Assembly (NCBI GenBank): GCA_000310025.1
Contig: FN649727.1
Location: forward strand, 3,096,201-3,122,811
DNA from: Ectocarpus siliculosus
Taxonomy: Eukaryota; Sar; Phaeophyceae; Ectocarpales; Ectocarpaceae
Direction of reading: 5' to 3'
Length of the DNA stretch: 26,611 nucleotides
The position numbers and the translations under genes were made by a program. The notes under the pieces are model-generated. The model had not been told where the DNA came from. It saw nothing but the letters and a program-made list of their open reading frames with translations, and did not search any database. This document shows, one piece after another, positions 9,771 through 19,100 of the stretch (position 1 is the first letter of the stretch; each line of letters begins with the position of its first letter).

Positions 9771-11418
9771 GAATGCGCTGCAATCATCGCCATCTTCGCT
9801 TTCGCTAGGTAGAGCGCCGCGTCTCCATTGCCGCTCTCCTCTGCTGCCGCTTCCAGGACGCCGAAGTGAGACGACAGTTCACCATAAGCCGGTGGGACAC
9901 GGCGCGCGAGCCCCGTGTTGTCATCGCCGCTGTCCTCCTCCTCGTCCTCCTCCTCGCGGCCGGTAGACACTCGAGTCCCAGCCAGCTGTGCCGTCATGTC
10001 TTCCACCGTATCCTCTCTGAGAGCCTCAACCACTTCATCGTCGTCCTCGATGGTAGCCCACCCTTGAATCGCGTTCACCGCTTCCTCCAGGAGCGGCTTT
10101 CCGGGTTCGATGCGGAGTTCGGCGATGAGTTCGGCGATGTCCTCGTCCTCGATTTGGGTACCCTGCTTGTGCGCCTCGTGCACGCTCGTGCTCAACGTGT
10201 TGAGAGTCTCCGTGAAAGCCTTCAAGGTAGGCTCGGCGACGTGGAACTGGGACTTTCCGTGTTGCTTGGTGAGCTCAGCGGCCATCTCGTCCGGAAGAGT
10301 CTCGGCTTTGACAAAGCACCTGATCCCAGGTAGCGCAGAAAATGTCATGCATACGTTTGTGGGTGGACAACAAGCGGATGTTAGATGAACTCAGGGACGA
10401 TCAAAGACTCATAGGCGGGGGAGGACTCAAGTTTTTGCGAAAAGCAAAGAAGATATGTATTCGGATGTTGGAAAACTCAGTCGAAAACAATATAATCTAT
10501 CCGTACAACCTTACCCACGTTACCTTTGTACCACCAAAGCTATGTGCACCAAGGCGCGAGTTGAACAGTTTACATTATAAACAGCGATTGCACATGCTCA
10601 AACCTCACCTGGCGATGTCCTGGGCGGTGACGCTGGCCCATGCTTTCTGGAGAAGTTCAGCGGCATCCCGCACGTGAGGTTGGTGCCCTTGCGCCAGCCC
10701 CATTGTCCCGGCCTTCATTTTGCGAGCTTTGGTCTCGGCAAAAATGGGGAAAGGGAACAGAGAACAGGGAACAACTTGACAAGAGAAGAAGAAAAAAGAA
10801 CAAGAACATCAGATAGACGAACAAGGCTACAGAAAAAGGTCCTTGCAAAAAAGAAAACTCTTTGCAAACAAGGCCCGGCAAAAAAAAAAGGCAAAGAAGG
10901 CGCGGGAACTACGCGTATTTTTTTGAAAAACAACAGCAGAGTAGCGCACCTCCCGGATTATTGCCTGTGCGCACGTTTTTTTTGCTTCCTCCGCGTCCTG
11001 CAGCAGCCTCGGTCTCGTACTTCTTCCTGTTCTTCTTCACATCCCGGACCAACCGTTCCGAGCACTTGAAGCGATCTGCTATCTGCTCATGAGTCACCTT
11101 CTGATCCATCAGCTTCAGCATCTCACACTTCGCTCTGAAATCTGGCCGCGCACGAGGCTGAGACTTGTTACTCCCCCCATTCGTGGCCTTCGGGCGTTTA
11201 GATTGTGCCTTCCCAGTGCTGTCTGCTGCTGACACTTTGCGCTTGCCGGCTTTGGCGACGCACGCGCTGCAGATGCGGTGATTCTCGTTGCCTACATCAA
11301 CCACACTGCCGCAAATGCCGTGCAGTCGCCCGCCACATCCTCCCTGGCAGCCGTGACCATGAGGGTCTTGCGGCGTGGTGTCCTGTAGTTGGCACAGTTC
11401 ACCTTCCGCACAGGGCAT
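9719..11418 (-). CDS. Pogo/Tigger-like transposase-derived protein lacking the DDE core (3 exons)
   Basis: Exons on the minus strand are 11418-10975, 10733-10609 and 10319-9719, with GT-AG junctions; together they give 389 residues in one open frame. Residues 1-60 hold a Cys-rich, zinc-binding-like region (GCQGGCGGRLHGICG ... CSACV). Residues about 95-135 are a CENP-B/pogo-type helix-turn-helix (KCEMLKLMDQKVTHEQIADR, then FKCSERLVRDVKKN). Exons 2-3 match the end of Tigger-type transposases (LLQKAWASVTAQDIARCFVK), then an acidic tail and a basic C-terminus (AALYLAKAKMAMIAAHSKRR). The roughly 200-residue catalytic segment expected between HTH and this end is absent; the 240-bp intron in its place is pyrimidine-rich and non-coding. 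The product could bind the element's ends but probably not cut. The exon 1 donor (GTGCGC) is weak. Confidence 0.72.
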
Positions 11419-11534
11419 GGTACGCCCCTGTGTAGAGCTGTTCGGGTCTGCAGCAGCACGTGTACCCTATTTCTGTGTGTGGAGTCTATGTTTTCTGCCC
11501 TGGGTTGTGCGTGTGTGTGTTTCGCGCGTGCGGA

Positions 11535-11705
11535 GTACCGGCACTATTGGGGGTGACAGCAGTGCCGAATCGGCACTATATCGGGCATGCTTTCATTAGT
11601 GCCGGTCTGGCACTATTGAGAGCTTCGCCTGTGTGCAGAGATTTTACCGGCACTATACCGGGCATCTGGCACTATTCAACCGGCACTAAAAGGGTCCCTC
11701 GACTG
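11535..11705. repeat. Right terminal and subterminal repeat array of the Tigger-like element
   Basis: At least six ACCGGCACTA/TAGTGCCGG-type motifs precede the right TIR, mirroring the left array. They lie just upstream of the transposase-derived gene start (11418), so they may also serve in its promoter. Confidence 0.85.
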
Positions 11706-12095
11706 TACCCAATACGGACGAAACGGAAAAGTTTCCCCAGTAAATTTTGTGCTACAATATATCTCGTGGTAATTGTCCAACTCAAACTCAGCAAGTCTTC
11801 TCCTTTGAGTACGATCAAATCGCAATAAGACCGGACACAAACAAAAGTACCTAGTTTTTGTATCCTGAGGCCGAGGACGTCGATGGCGACAGAACCCAGG
11901 GCGTTCATAGCGTAACCAAAAGCCTGAGATGAGAGTCCCCAAGACTCGCGAAAAGTCGAAAAAAAAATGTTCCTCGACCACAAAATAATGTGCCTGGGCA
12001 CAACCGAAAAAGCACTTGAACAGAGAAATCCAAAAAATGCGGCGTCGATTAAGCCACAGCCCCCAGCTAAAGGACAAAGTATTTTAGGCTCAGCT
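11706..12095. other. Spacer between two elements, no supported gene
   Basis: A minus-strand ORF crosses this stretch but runs into the transposon's right TIR and has no recognisable domain, so I do not call it. Confidence 0.35.
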
Positions 12096-12554
12096 GTTCC
12101 ACTCGTCAACTGCTGGCCGCTACCGCTTCGGGACAAGAGCTATCATAGCTCTCGGGACAACTTGGGGCCTTCCGCGTGTGTCGTCGGAGCCGCAAAAAAG
12201 TCGCCGCCGCGGAATAAGAGCCACCATTTGTAGTCCTCTTGGCAGCAGCGTTTCATATATATAGTGGTCCCGTTCAGTGGTTCATAGTTTCGAGGCGAAG
12301 AAAAGCCGCTCTTCAACAAGGACATCTCCACGCCCGCTTGCAACCGCTTAATGAACCGGAGGTTCAGCGGTGGTTTGTTGTTGCCCAGTATTGTATACTA
12401 GCGGTTGACAAGCGCGAAATCGGGCGAAAGCCCTAAGTTTGCGGAAGGAGAACAGTTTGTCGAAACGTCGCCGAAGTATGTCCATCGTGCGTTTCCCTTT
12501 CTGCAGAAGCACAGTGGTACACGAAGGTGGATAAAATAGTACCCTTGGGCAAAG

Positions 12555-12830
12555 GGAGCACCGCACGGGGTACAATCTGGAAGACCCGTGATGATGGACT
12601 ATTGTTCAATACAAACTCACTTGCTTGTTTTCTTTTTTGCGTAACAGCACCGCTCGCCATGCCTTGGTATTGGTAGGCTTGGGACTGAGCAGAAGGGGTG
12701 TAGGATCCATCCCTCAAGACGGGCTTCAAGCGCCCTGCCCCCTGTTGTATCCTTCAATCGGGAGTTGCCCTCACCCACATTTTACTACGGGTACTACTTA
12801 ACCCTTAGTACCGCCGTTGATACGCCTCCA
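12555..12830. repeat. Dispersed repeat, copy A
   Basis: Diverged direct copy of 13970-14212. Shared blocks include AATCTGGAAGACC, CTCACTTGCTT, GGGATCCATCCCTCAAG (AGGATCC here), TATCCTTC and GCCGTTGA. The stretch lies inside the inverted-repeat element; the other copy lies outside it. Confidence 0.65.
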
Positions 12831-12838
12831 ACTTCATT

Positions 12839-13039
12839 ATGTACCCCACCCTGGAGATTCTCATACGCAGATGCTTGAACTCCTCGGACTTGACGAGTTA
12901 CTTGTCTGATCCCAAATTGAAAGAATTGAGGATGCGGACCTTCAAAACACAACAGCTTATTCACCGCGTCCCACAGTTCTCACAAGACCATCGTTTGACT
13001 AAAAAGCTAAAAGCTGAGGTACAGGAAATAATGAAATAA
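12839..13039 (+). CDS. Small hypothetical ORF, 66 residues
   Basis: ATG to TAA, mostly hydrophilic and Leu/Lys-rich with a predicted helical look (LSDPKLKELRMRTFKTQQL). It follows directly on dispersed repeat copy A and lies inside the inverted-repeat element, so it may be a remnant of that element's protein. I recognise no family. Chance ORF is equally possible. Confidence 0.2.
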   Translation: MYPTLEILIRRCLNSSDLTSYLSDPKLKELRMRTFKTQQLIHRVPQFSQDHRLTKKLKAEVQEIMK

Positions 13040-13515
13040 TAGACATTTAAGAAGAACCCGAACGACACATGCCATAACAAGCTGAGACCCCAAGTAGAAG
13101 AGAGCAAAAGAAACAGCGCTGTCGAAAACGACAAACGGCTGTGTCGTTGATAAGCTCTGCACGTGTTGTCCGAGTGTACTGCACCAGCCTATAGCGCCAA
13201 GGTTTGCGCTCGCACCACAACACCACAACGTGCAGCCCCCTCTCCGGCCCTCACCAGCACCCTCCTTCCAACGGCCGCCGGCGACGACTTTTTTTCGGCT
13301 CCCACGAATCTCGCGGAAAATTTCTGATAGGTGTTGTCCCGAGAGCTATGATAGGTCTGATAGGTCTGATAGGTGTTGTCCCGAAGCGGCTGTAGCGGCC
13401 ACCAGTTGACGGAACGAATCTCCGGCGACGGAAGAGCTGCTGCAGCTCCTCCAGCGCCCGCCTTGGTCGGTTTGACGTGCGCTAGTGCTGTCTTACACCT
13501 GACGGTTTGACATAC

Positions 13516-13517
<2 letters not shown>

Positions 13518-13546
<29 letters not shown>

Positions 13547-13549
13547 CTG
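13518..13549. repeat. CTG/TGC microsatellite
   Basis: About ten TGC units with one TAC interruption, just past a candidate minus-strand stop codon at 13552. Confidence 0.9.
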
Positions 13550-13551
13550 TC

Positions 13552-13621
13552 TTAAGACTTGACGTCCTCCGTGGTCTTGAAATGGGCGATGTACTCGAGA
13601 AGCTGGAGGTTTGGTGCGCGC
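13552..13621 (-). CDS. Candidate terminal exon of an unrecognised gene
   Basis: On the minus strand a CTGCCCAG acceptor is followed by a 70-base open segment encoding RAPNLQLLEYIAHFKTTEDV, then KS and TAA. The composition looks like a genuine C-terminal helix. No partner exon upstream (higher coordinates) could be joined with confidence, so this may be an orphan gene end or chance. Confidence 0.25.
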
Positions 13622-13969
13622 CTGGGCAGCGTCAGTTTCCTTGGGGCTAACAACTGAACCAGTGAACCTCCCGTGCGGCGACGGCGAGGAGTAGATGTGG
13701 ATGCATTGGTTGCGATTTGGACGAACAGAGATGCCGTTCCTCCTTCTTATCACCTCGCCACTTTTGTTGCCGCCGTCGAGAGAGAGAGAGAGTGGTCGAG
13801 GCGGGGGCTTTGGACCTGTCTCCAATGCGGTTGGGTTGACCCCTACCGCTGCTCTCTTTTTACTCGACGGTGTCAAGGGAAGTTGTGGTCATGAGCAAGG
13901 ATGCACGGAGTTTCTTTCCGCGTCCGAATCGCAACCACACCGTTGCAGCAAAGGAGACCACTGGCTCGG

Positions 13970-14212
13970 CTTTAGCGCCGTAAAATCTGGAAGACCGGTG
14001 GTGATGGGCTCACTTGCTTATTGGTCTCTTTGTATGCTGTGCGTTGCTATTTGATAGGACTTGAGCTGAAGGGTGTGGGATCCATCCCTCAAGGGAGGCT
14101 ACTGCTGTAGAAGGGTCCTGTCGTCTGCGTTATCCTTCCACAGGGAAATACTTCTCCCACAATTTCTCTGGGTATTAATTTACCCAACGTGCCGTTGACA
14201 CCCCTGCACCCA
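13970..14212. repeat. Dispersed repeat, copy B
   Basis: Direct, diverged copy of 12555-12830, starting AAAATCTGGAAGACCGGTG and ending near GCCGTTGACACCCCTGCA. As with copy A, a short plus-strand ORF follows (to 14476, containing ERIGEDFFLTVYDLSFILLN), although the two ORFs are not obviously alike. Confidence 0.6.
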
Positions 14213-14738
14213 CACCCCGCAACACTCGCCTTGTATCGGGGTGTAGACCGCGAGAAGAACAGGAGCACTGCTATGCAGCTGTCGACGGAGCGCATAGGGG
14301 AGGATTTCTTCCTGACCGTGTATGATTTATCTTTTATTCTTCTTAATAAGACTATCTATAGATTGGTATTTTTTTCCACGGGATTGTGCAAGACTGTGAA
14401 GAAAATTCGTAGGGCCGTAAGAAGACTTTGCACTGATTCTCAGCAGCTGTCGCGTCGTGCGTCGGGCCAGTCGTGACATGTCTCATCGAACAGCCCGGCA
14501 GAAGACGTCAGCTTCAACCAAATACGTACGCAATGACAGCTGTTTGTCACGTGCAACCACATACTACCAACAGTTGATTGGCCACACCAACAAGCACGTC
14601 AGAACAACCAGCGGCGGACCAGCTGGCGCCGCTCAATCAATTCGTCGTTCTGCTGATGATGGCCATGAGGCCATGATTGAGTCCAACTGCTGAATGAACT
14701 ACACACAGTTTCCAGCTGCCGTAGAGCAAAGTACATGT

Positions 14739-15161
14739 CGTGGCAGTGTCAGCAGAGATGCTGAGCAGTGCACACATCTCCGTGCAGACCGCCGAGCCCG
14801 CGTCAGGAGGCCGGCACGCCGACACATGCAATGCACATATATTCACATCCATCCGATCGGCTATGGGTTGCAACCAAAAACTATTTACATAAACTACAGA
14901 ACTTCTCTTTGCAGCCAAAATCCTCCAGAAGGATCTCTTTAGAGTATCGATGAAAAAGCTCGTGGCGGTGTCAGCAGAGATGCAGAGCAGTGCACACGTC
15001 TCCGTGCAGACCGCCGAGCCCGAGGTCGGGAGGTCGGCATGCACATATTATACACATCCATCCGCACGGCTGGGCTTTCAACCGAACAAAATCCAGAAAA
15101 TATATTGCTAAATTCCTGCAGGAGGATCTCTTTGGCAGCAGGCAGTATCGATGAGAAAGCT
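14739..15161. repeat. Two-copy tandem duplication, 222-bp period
   Basis: Copy 1 (14739-14960) and copy 2 (14961-15161) both start CGTGGC(A/G)GTGTCAGCAG. Both continue with GAGCAGTGCACAC, CTCCGTGCAGACCGCCGAGC, ACACATCCATCCG and AGGATCTCTTT, and both end in TATCGATGA(A/G)AAAGCT. They differ by substitutions and a roughly 20-bp length change. No coding function is seen. Confidence 0.85.
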
Positions 15162-15530
15162 CGCGCCGACCTCCCAAAAATTGCGCGAACCTTTTTTTTC
15201 TTGGTGCACAGCTGTGGTAGAGCAGCAGGATATAAGTATGTAGCTGTTTTCCTATGTTTTCCTTGTGCATGTTCTTGCATCACCCCTTGCCGCGGTGCTC
15301 TCTTTACCCCACTCCGGAGGGGGGCCTTGTATGACAAAACGATTCCATCTCTATCCATAGAAAAGAGTCTACGATAGATTAGCTAATTATTTATTTTTTC
15401 GTACATGTGATCAGCAGTTACACGATGGTTTTCGCTCGTGCTTTGGTACCCGCGTGCCTTGCTGAAACGCGCCTCCTTCCAATCTTGTGCCCCATGGTAG
15501 TCCTAGTGGCAAGAGACCCCGCAGTAGATA
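15162..15530. other. Intergenic, no supported gene
   Basis: AT-richer patches and short ORFs only. A poly-T run near 15190 and the ATTATTTATTTTTT block near 15386 are simple sequence. Confidence 0.3.
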
Positions 15531-15847
15531 TTACCCGGAACCAACGCAGTTGAAGTGTTGACGGGTAACGAAACCATGACGATGAGACAACGGTGTGCAA
15601 TGCAAGGCCCTGTTGTCGACGTGGTCCTCGTTTTCGATGTCTTGAAAGAATAGATTGCGTCCTTGATCCAGTACCTCCCCACCTGCACTCTTGAAAAGAC
15701 AACAGAAATGAAATGCCACGGGTGCAAGCTACAAGATATAGCCGTTGAGCAAGGGTTATTGTCTGTGTAGCCCCCTACATAGTTGAACGTCTTGAGAAAC
15801 AAAGAAGCACGCTGGCCGTGCGTATGGTCGGGAGACCCGCCGAGCAA
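15531..15847 (-). pseudogene. Possible 2OG-Fe(II) oxygenase (prolyl 4-hydroxylase-like) remnant
   Basis: Two minus-strand segments in different frames resemble consecutive parts of the prolyl 4-hydroxylase fold. Around 15760-15820 is ASLFLKTFNYVGGYTDN, like the strand ending in GG-T. From about 15692 down to a TAA at 15531 is GGEVLDQGRNLFFQDIENED, then VDNRALHCTPL and FVTRQHFN; the RALH histidine would be the distal iron ligand. A pyrimidine-rich acceptor (TGTCTTTTCAAG) precedes the second segment. The proximal HxD motif is not clear and the frame is broken between the segments, so a decayed or partial gene is likelier than an intact one. The assignment rests on motif memory only. Confidence 0.3.
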
Positions 15848-15997
15848 ACGGCTCTACGTCTAGATGAGACGGCGAGACTAACGAAGAGGGAAGCAAAGAG
15901 CCGTCACAGCGTGGCCAAACACCGAAGAAGTGCAACGATCTCACCCCCGTCGTCCCCCCACACACACACACTTTGCTTGCTCGTTTTCGCAACAGCA

Positions 15998-16099
15998 ATG
16001 CTTGGACCCCCGGTATACGGGCACGGACACATGCCGGGGATGCCGCCCGTGTACACAATGGCCGCGATGCAGCCGGGGGCGCCGCACCCTCAGCACCAC

Positions 16100-16132
<33 letters not shown>

Positions 16133-19100
16133 GCGCCGCTGCAGCAGCAGCTCTTGGCACAGCAGGCGGAGGAGATGAGGAAGAGCGCGAAGCGAGCGGC
16201 TAACCGCAGGAGCGCCAACACGTGCCGGCTCCGAAAGAAGTTCTTCGTGGAGAACATGGCGGACGCGAACGAGCGGATGAGGAAGAGGGCGCGGGTGCTG
16301 TCCCTCCTGCCGGACATGATCCTGGCCATGCGGCGGGACGGGGTCATAACCTACGCCAGCGAGAACTGCCGGCAGTTTCTGCAGTTCACGAGACAGGTTT
16401 GTGCATGCGTGTGTGCTTGTGTGCGTGAGTGTTTTTGTTATTAGCATCGACCGCGCTAACCGGCTGACCAATGAACAGACGTCAGTTTCTGTGCGGTTGA
16501 AAACACGAAACACTTCTTAATGCCATGAACTGGGACCCCGTGAGGGGGCAGCATAGGGGGGGCTAAGCTATTCTCCGGATCAAAGACAGAAACGGTAGCA
16601 ACAGAGAATAATTGCACGTGTGTGTGTGCGTCAAGAGTTAAGAGGGATGCCGTTGCCTGGCGCCTGAGTGGGTCGCCTTGCTCGGAAGGCGTAAAATGCG
16701 GGACATGGAAACACCTAGAAGCGTGTGTACTGTACCTGCCACAAACAAGCGTGTTGCTCCATTTTTGTGTGGGAGTTTTTTTTCCTGACCCGTGTACAGG
16801 AGCAAGAACGCCGCGATGGAAAACGGCAAAAGCTGTTGCCCACGTAGATGCGTCCATTGTGGACCATTCATTGCTTGTTTTGACACCCCTCGGCGCTACA
16901 AACCTGTGCACACACGCCGCGCAGGAGGTGGAAGGCACCAACATCTTCGACCTCGTGGAGAGCGGGAGCCACAACCGTCTCCGCCGGCTGCTCGAGGAGA
17001 ACCTGGGGTCGGTCAGCAAGGAGGCCATCGCGTCGGCGCTGCGACACCAGGGCACGACCTTCGAGTCCCTCCTCGCCCGCGCCGAGAAGGCCAAGGAGCA
17101 GGGTGACTTTGGATTCTTCACGATGAGTGGGGAAGCCCCGCGGTTTCCGGGGCCGACACGAACGGGCAGGGGTGGCGGCGGCGGCGGCGGCGGCGGCAGC
17201 GGAGTGGGAGACATGGGCGGCAGCACGGACGACTGGGAGAGCGAAGCCGCGAGCTTGGCGGGCGAGAGTCAGGGCCGCAAGACCGGCGCTTCGTCCAGCA
17301 GCGGCGGTGGCGTAGCTAGCGGGGGGAGCAGCGGCGGCGGGCGAAAGATAAAGCGATGGAGCACGGTGGGGAGCAGCGGGAGTGGGGGCCTGAGCGACAG
17401 CAGCAGCGGAGGCGGCGGGGTAGGAGGAGGAGGAGCAGGGAAGGGGAAAGACGCATGGAAGTATCGAAGATCGTTTCCCCCGCTTGGCCCACCAGCGTTT
17501 CCCGTAGTAGCAAGTGGGGAGAGAGTCACAGGAGGGGGGTCGGCAGCAGCGGGGGGGGGGGGGACGCAGTCGGGAGGAGGAGCCAACGGCGCGGCGGGAG
17601 GCACGCGGCACGCAAAGGGCGGTGGTTCTCTTTTGCCGGAGGGAGCGAAGGCGAGAGAGGTCGGGGGGGCGGCGAGGAAGCTCGAGCTTTGCTCTGATGC
17701 ACAGGGCGAAAGGGCTGGAGGCGGCCCAATTAGCGGTGGGAGTGACGGCGGTGGCAGCGGCGGCGGCAAGGCGAGCATGGTCAACGTCGACCGCGACCTC
17801 CAGTCCAAGATCAACGCGTTCACCAACACCCAGAAGGTGAGCGAGACCTATGTTTGGCCTTGGTTCTCCACAGTTTTGTGGGACGGGGGTCGGCTTGCGC
17901 CGGAGGGGATGGTGGGAGACAGAGTGAATGGTGGCGTATTTGGTGACAGAAGTTAGGTGAAACGCGCCGGCGACCCGCTTTGTGACGTCGGCGCGTGCTG
18001 TGTTTGGTTTGCGCTTTTCGTTCAAGCCGTCAAGGGAAGATACAGACCGTCTGCCCGGCTGTTGACCATTGCTATCTGATGGATGACTGATGCATTTATC
18101 CGACCGTTGTGATGGCAAAAGGCTCTTGCGCTAAAGCATGCCTACTGCTCGCCCCACCCATCCCCCCACACACCGTTTTCTTAACTTTGAACTTTTTGTT
18201 CTGTTCGTCAAATAAAAATAAGACTCGTCCGTGAGCTTGTGTGGCGAGTCTGATGCGCCCAAAAGGCGTAAAGCCTGACGTCTAGAACGCATGGGACGAC
18301 GCACACACATGTGTTTGCTGCGTGTTTTACCTCGGGGATCAACGTCCCTCCCCCCCGCCAACCTCCAACACGCGACACACAACAATGACCAGGACTTGTG
18401 CAAGCTGGAGATCATGAGGCAGGACCAGAAGTTCGAGTGGTACGAGGTCCGCAGCTCGATGCGCCTGGCGTGGCTCAAGGCGAAGCAGATGATCATCCCC
18501 GTGGAGGTGATCTGCTCCTTCCAGCAGATGCACACCGATTGTCCCGCGGGGAGCGCCAACGGCATCGTCGCTCGGCTCCAGAGGGTAAGTGGAGCGGAGG
18601 GGGGGGAGATAGAGAGAGGCCGGTCGGAAAGGAGGGAGGCGGAATATCGTGATTTGAGTATGCAACAGGCGAGAGAGAACACACGTTACACGACAGAGAG
18701 AGGTTCAAGGAGTGAGAGGATGAACTTGGTTATTTCGCGACATGTGGGGGATGTGTGGGCAGACAGGGCTGCACCGGACGCAGGCAAGCACGCCGGCCAT
18801 AGATAGCGCTGGCACGTGGAAGAGAATGTGACGAACACACCCCTTTATGGCGAGTCAAGAGCTTTTTGTTCCCCCGCATTTGAACGGAAAGCGCGCTGTT
18901 GGAGGGGGGGGGGAACTCTTATGTTTGGCATGCCTTAGCCGTTACACAATTGATCACGCGTCCTCGAGAGGACGGAGCATTGTTCCCACAGGACCTATCA
19001 CCGATGACCAATCGTTCCTTCCTACTTTGCCAACGGTGGCTCAAAAAATGGTCCCTACCCTATCTATCCTATCGATATCACTTCCCACCTTTTCAACCCA

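Larger units (their letters stand above)
9096..11705 (-). mobile_element. Pogo/Tigger-like DNA transposon, 2,610 bp, complete ends
   Basis: Both ends begin CAGTCGAGG and are flanked by TA (9094-9095 and 11706-11707). The TIRs align as CAGTCGAGG then TTTTAGTGCCGGT, with GACCC inserted between the two blocks at the right end only. CAGT ends plus TA duplication are typical of the pogo/Tigger branch of Tc1/mariner, and the encoded protein agrees with that. Subterminal regions at both ends are packed with TAGTGCC/GGCACTA motifs, likely transposase-binding sites. The internal gene on the minus strand lacks a visible DDE core, so the copy is probably non-autonomous for cutting, though its ends look mobilisable. 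Confidence 0.88.
12096..13415. mobile_element. 1.3-kb element bounded by long imperfect inverted repeats
   Basis: The left arm (12096-12212) and right arm (13275-13415) are inverted copies. Shared blocks include GTCAACTG, TGGCCGCTAC, CGCTTCGGGACAA, CTATCATAGCTCTCGGGACA and AAAAAAGTCG. The right arm has extra CTGATAGGT units. The arms surround about 1.06 kb containing one small ORF (12839-13039). I could not identify a target-site duplication or a transposase, so superfamily is unknown. Confidence 0.65.

Noticed and set aside
9866-10333. Plus-strand ORF opposite the transposase exon 3
   Set aside because: Mirror of the acidic minus-strand exon, which has splice and homology support; the plus product has none.
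11672-12136. Minus-strand 154-codon ORF between two mobile elements
   Set aside because: It runs through the transposon TIR and the start of the inverted-repeat element, with no motif; it is probably a chance reading frame.
16868-18118. Long minus-strand open frame (over 400 codons) opposite the bZIP-PAS gene
   Set aside because: It is the antisense shadow of a GC-rich Gly/Ser repeat exon; its product is a Pro/Ala/Leu/Arg-rich string with no domain, and it ignores the clear plus-strand splice sites.
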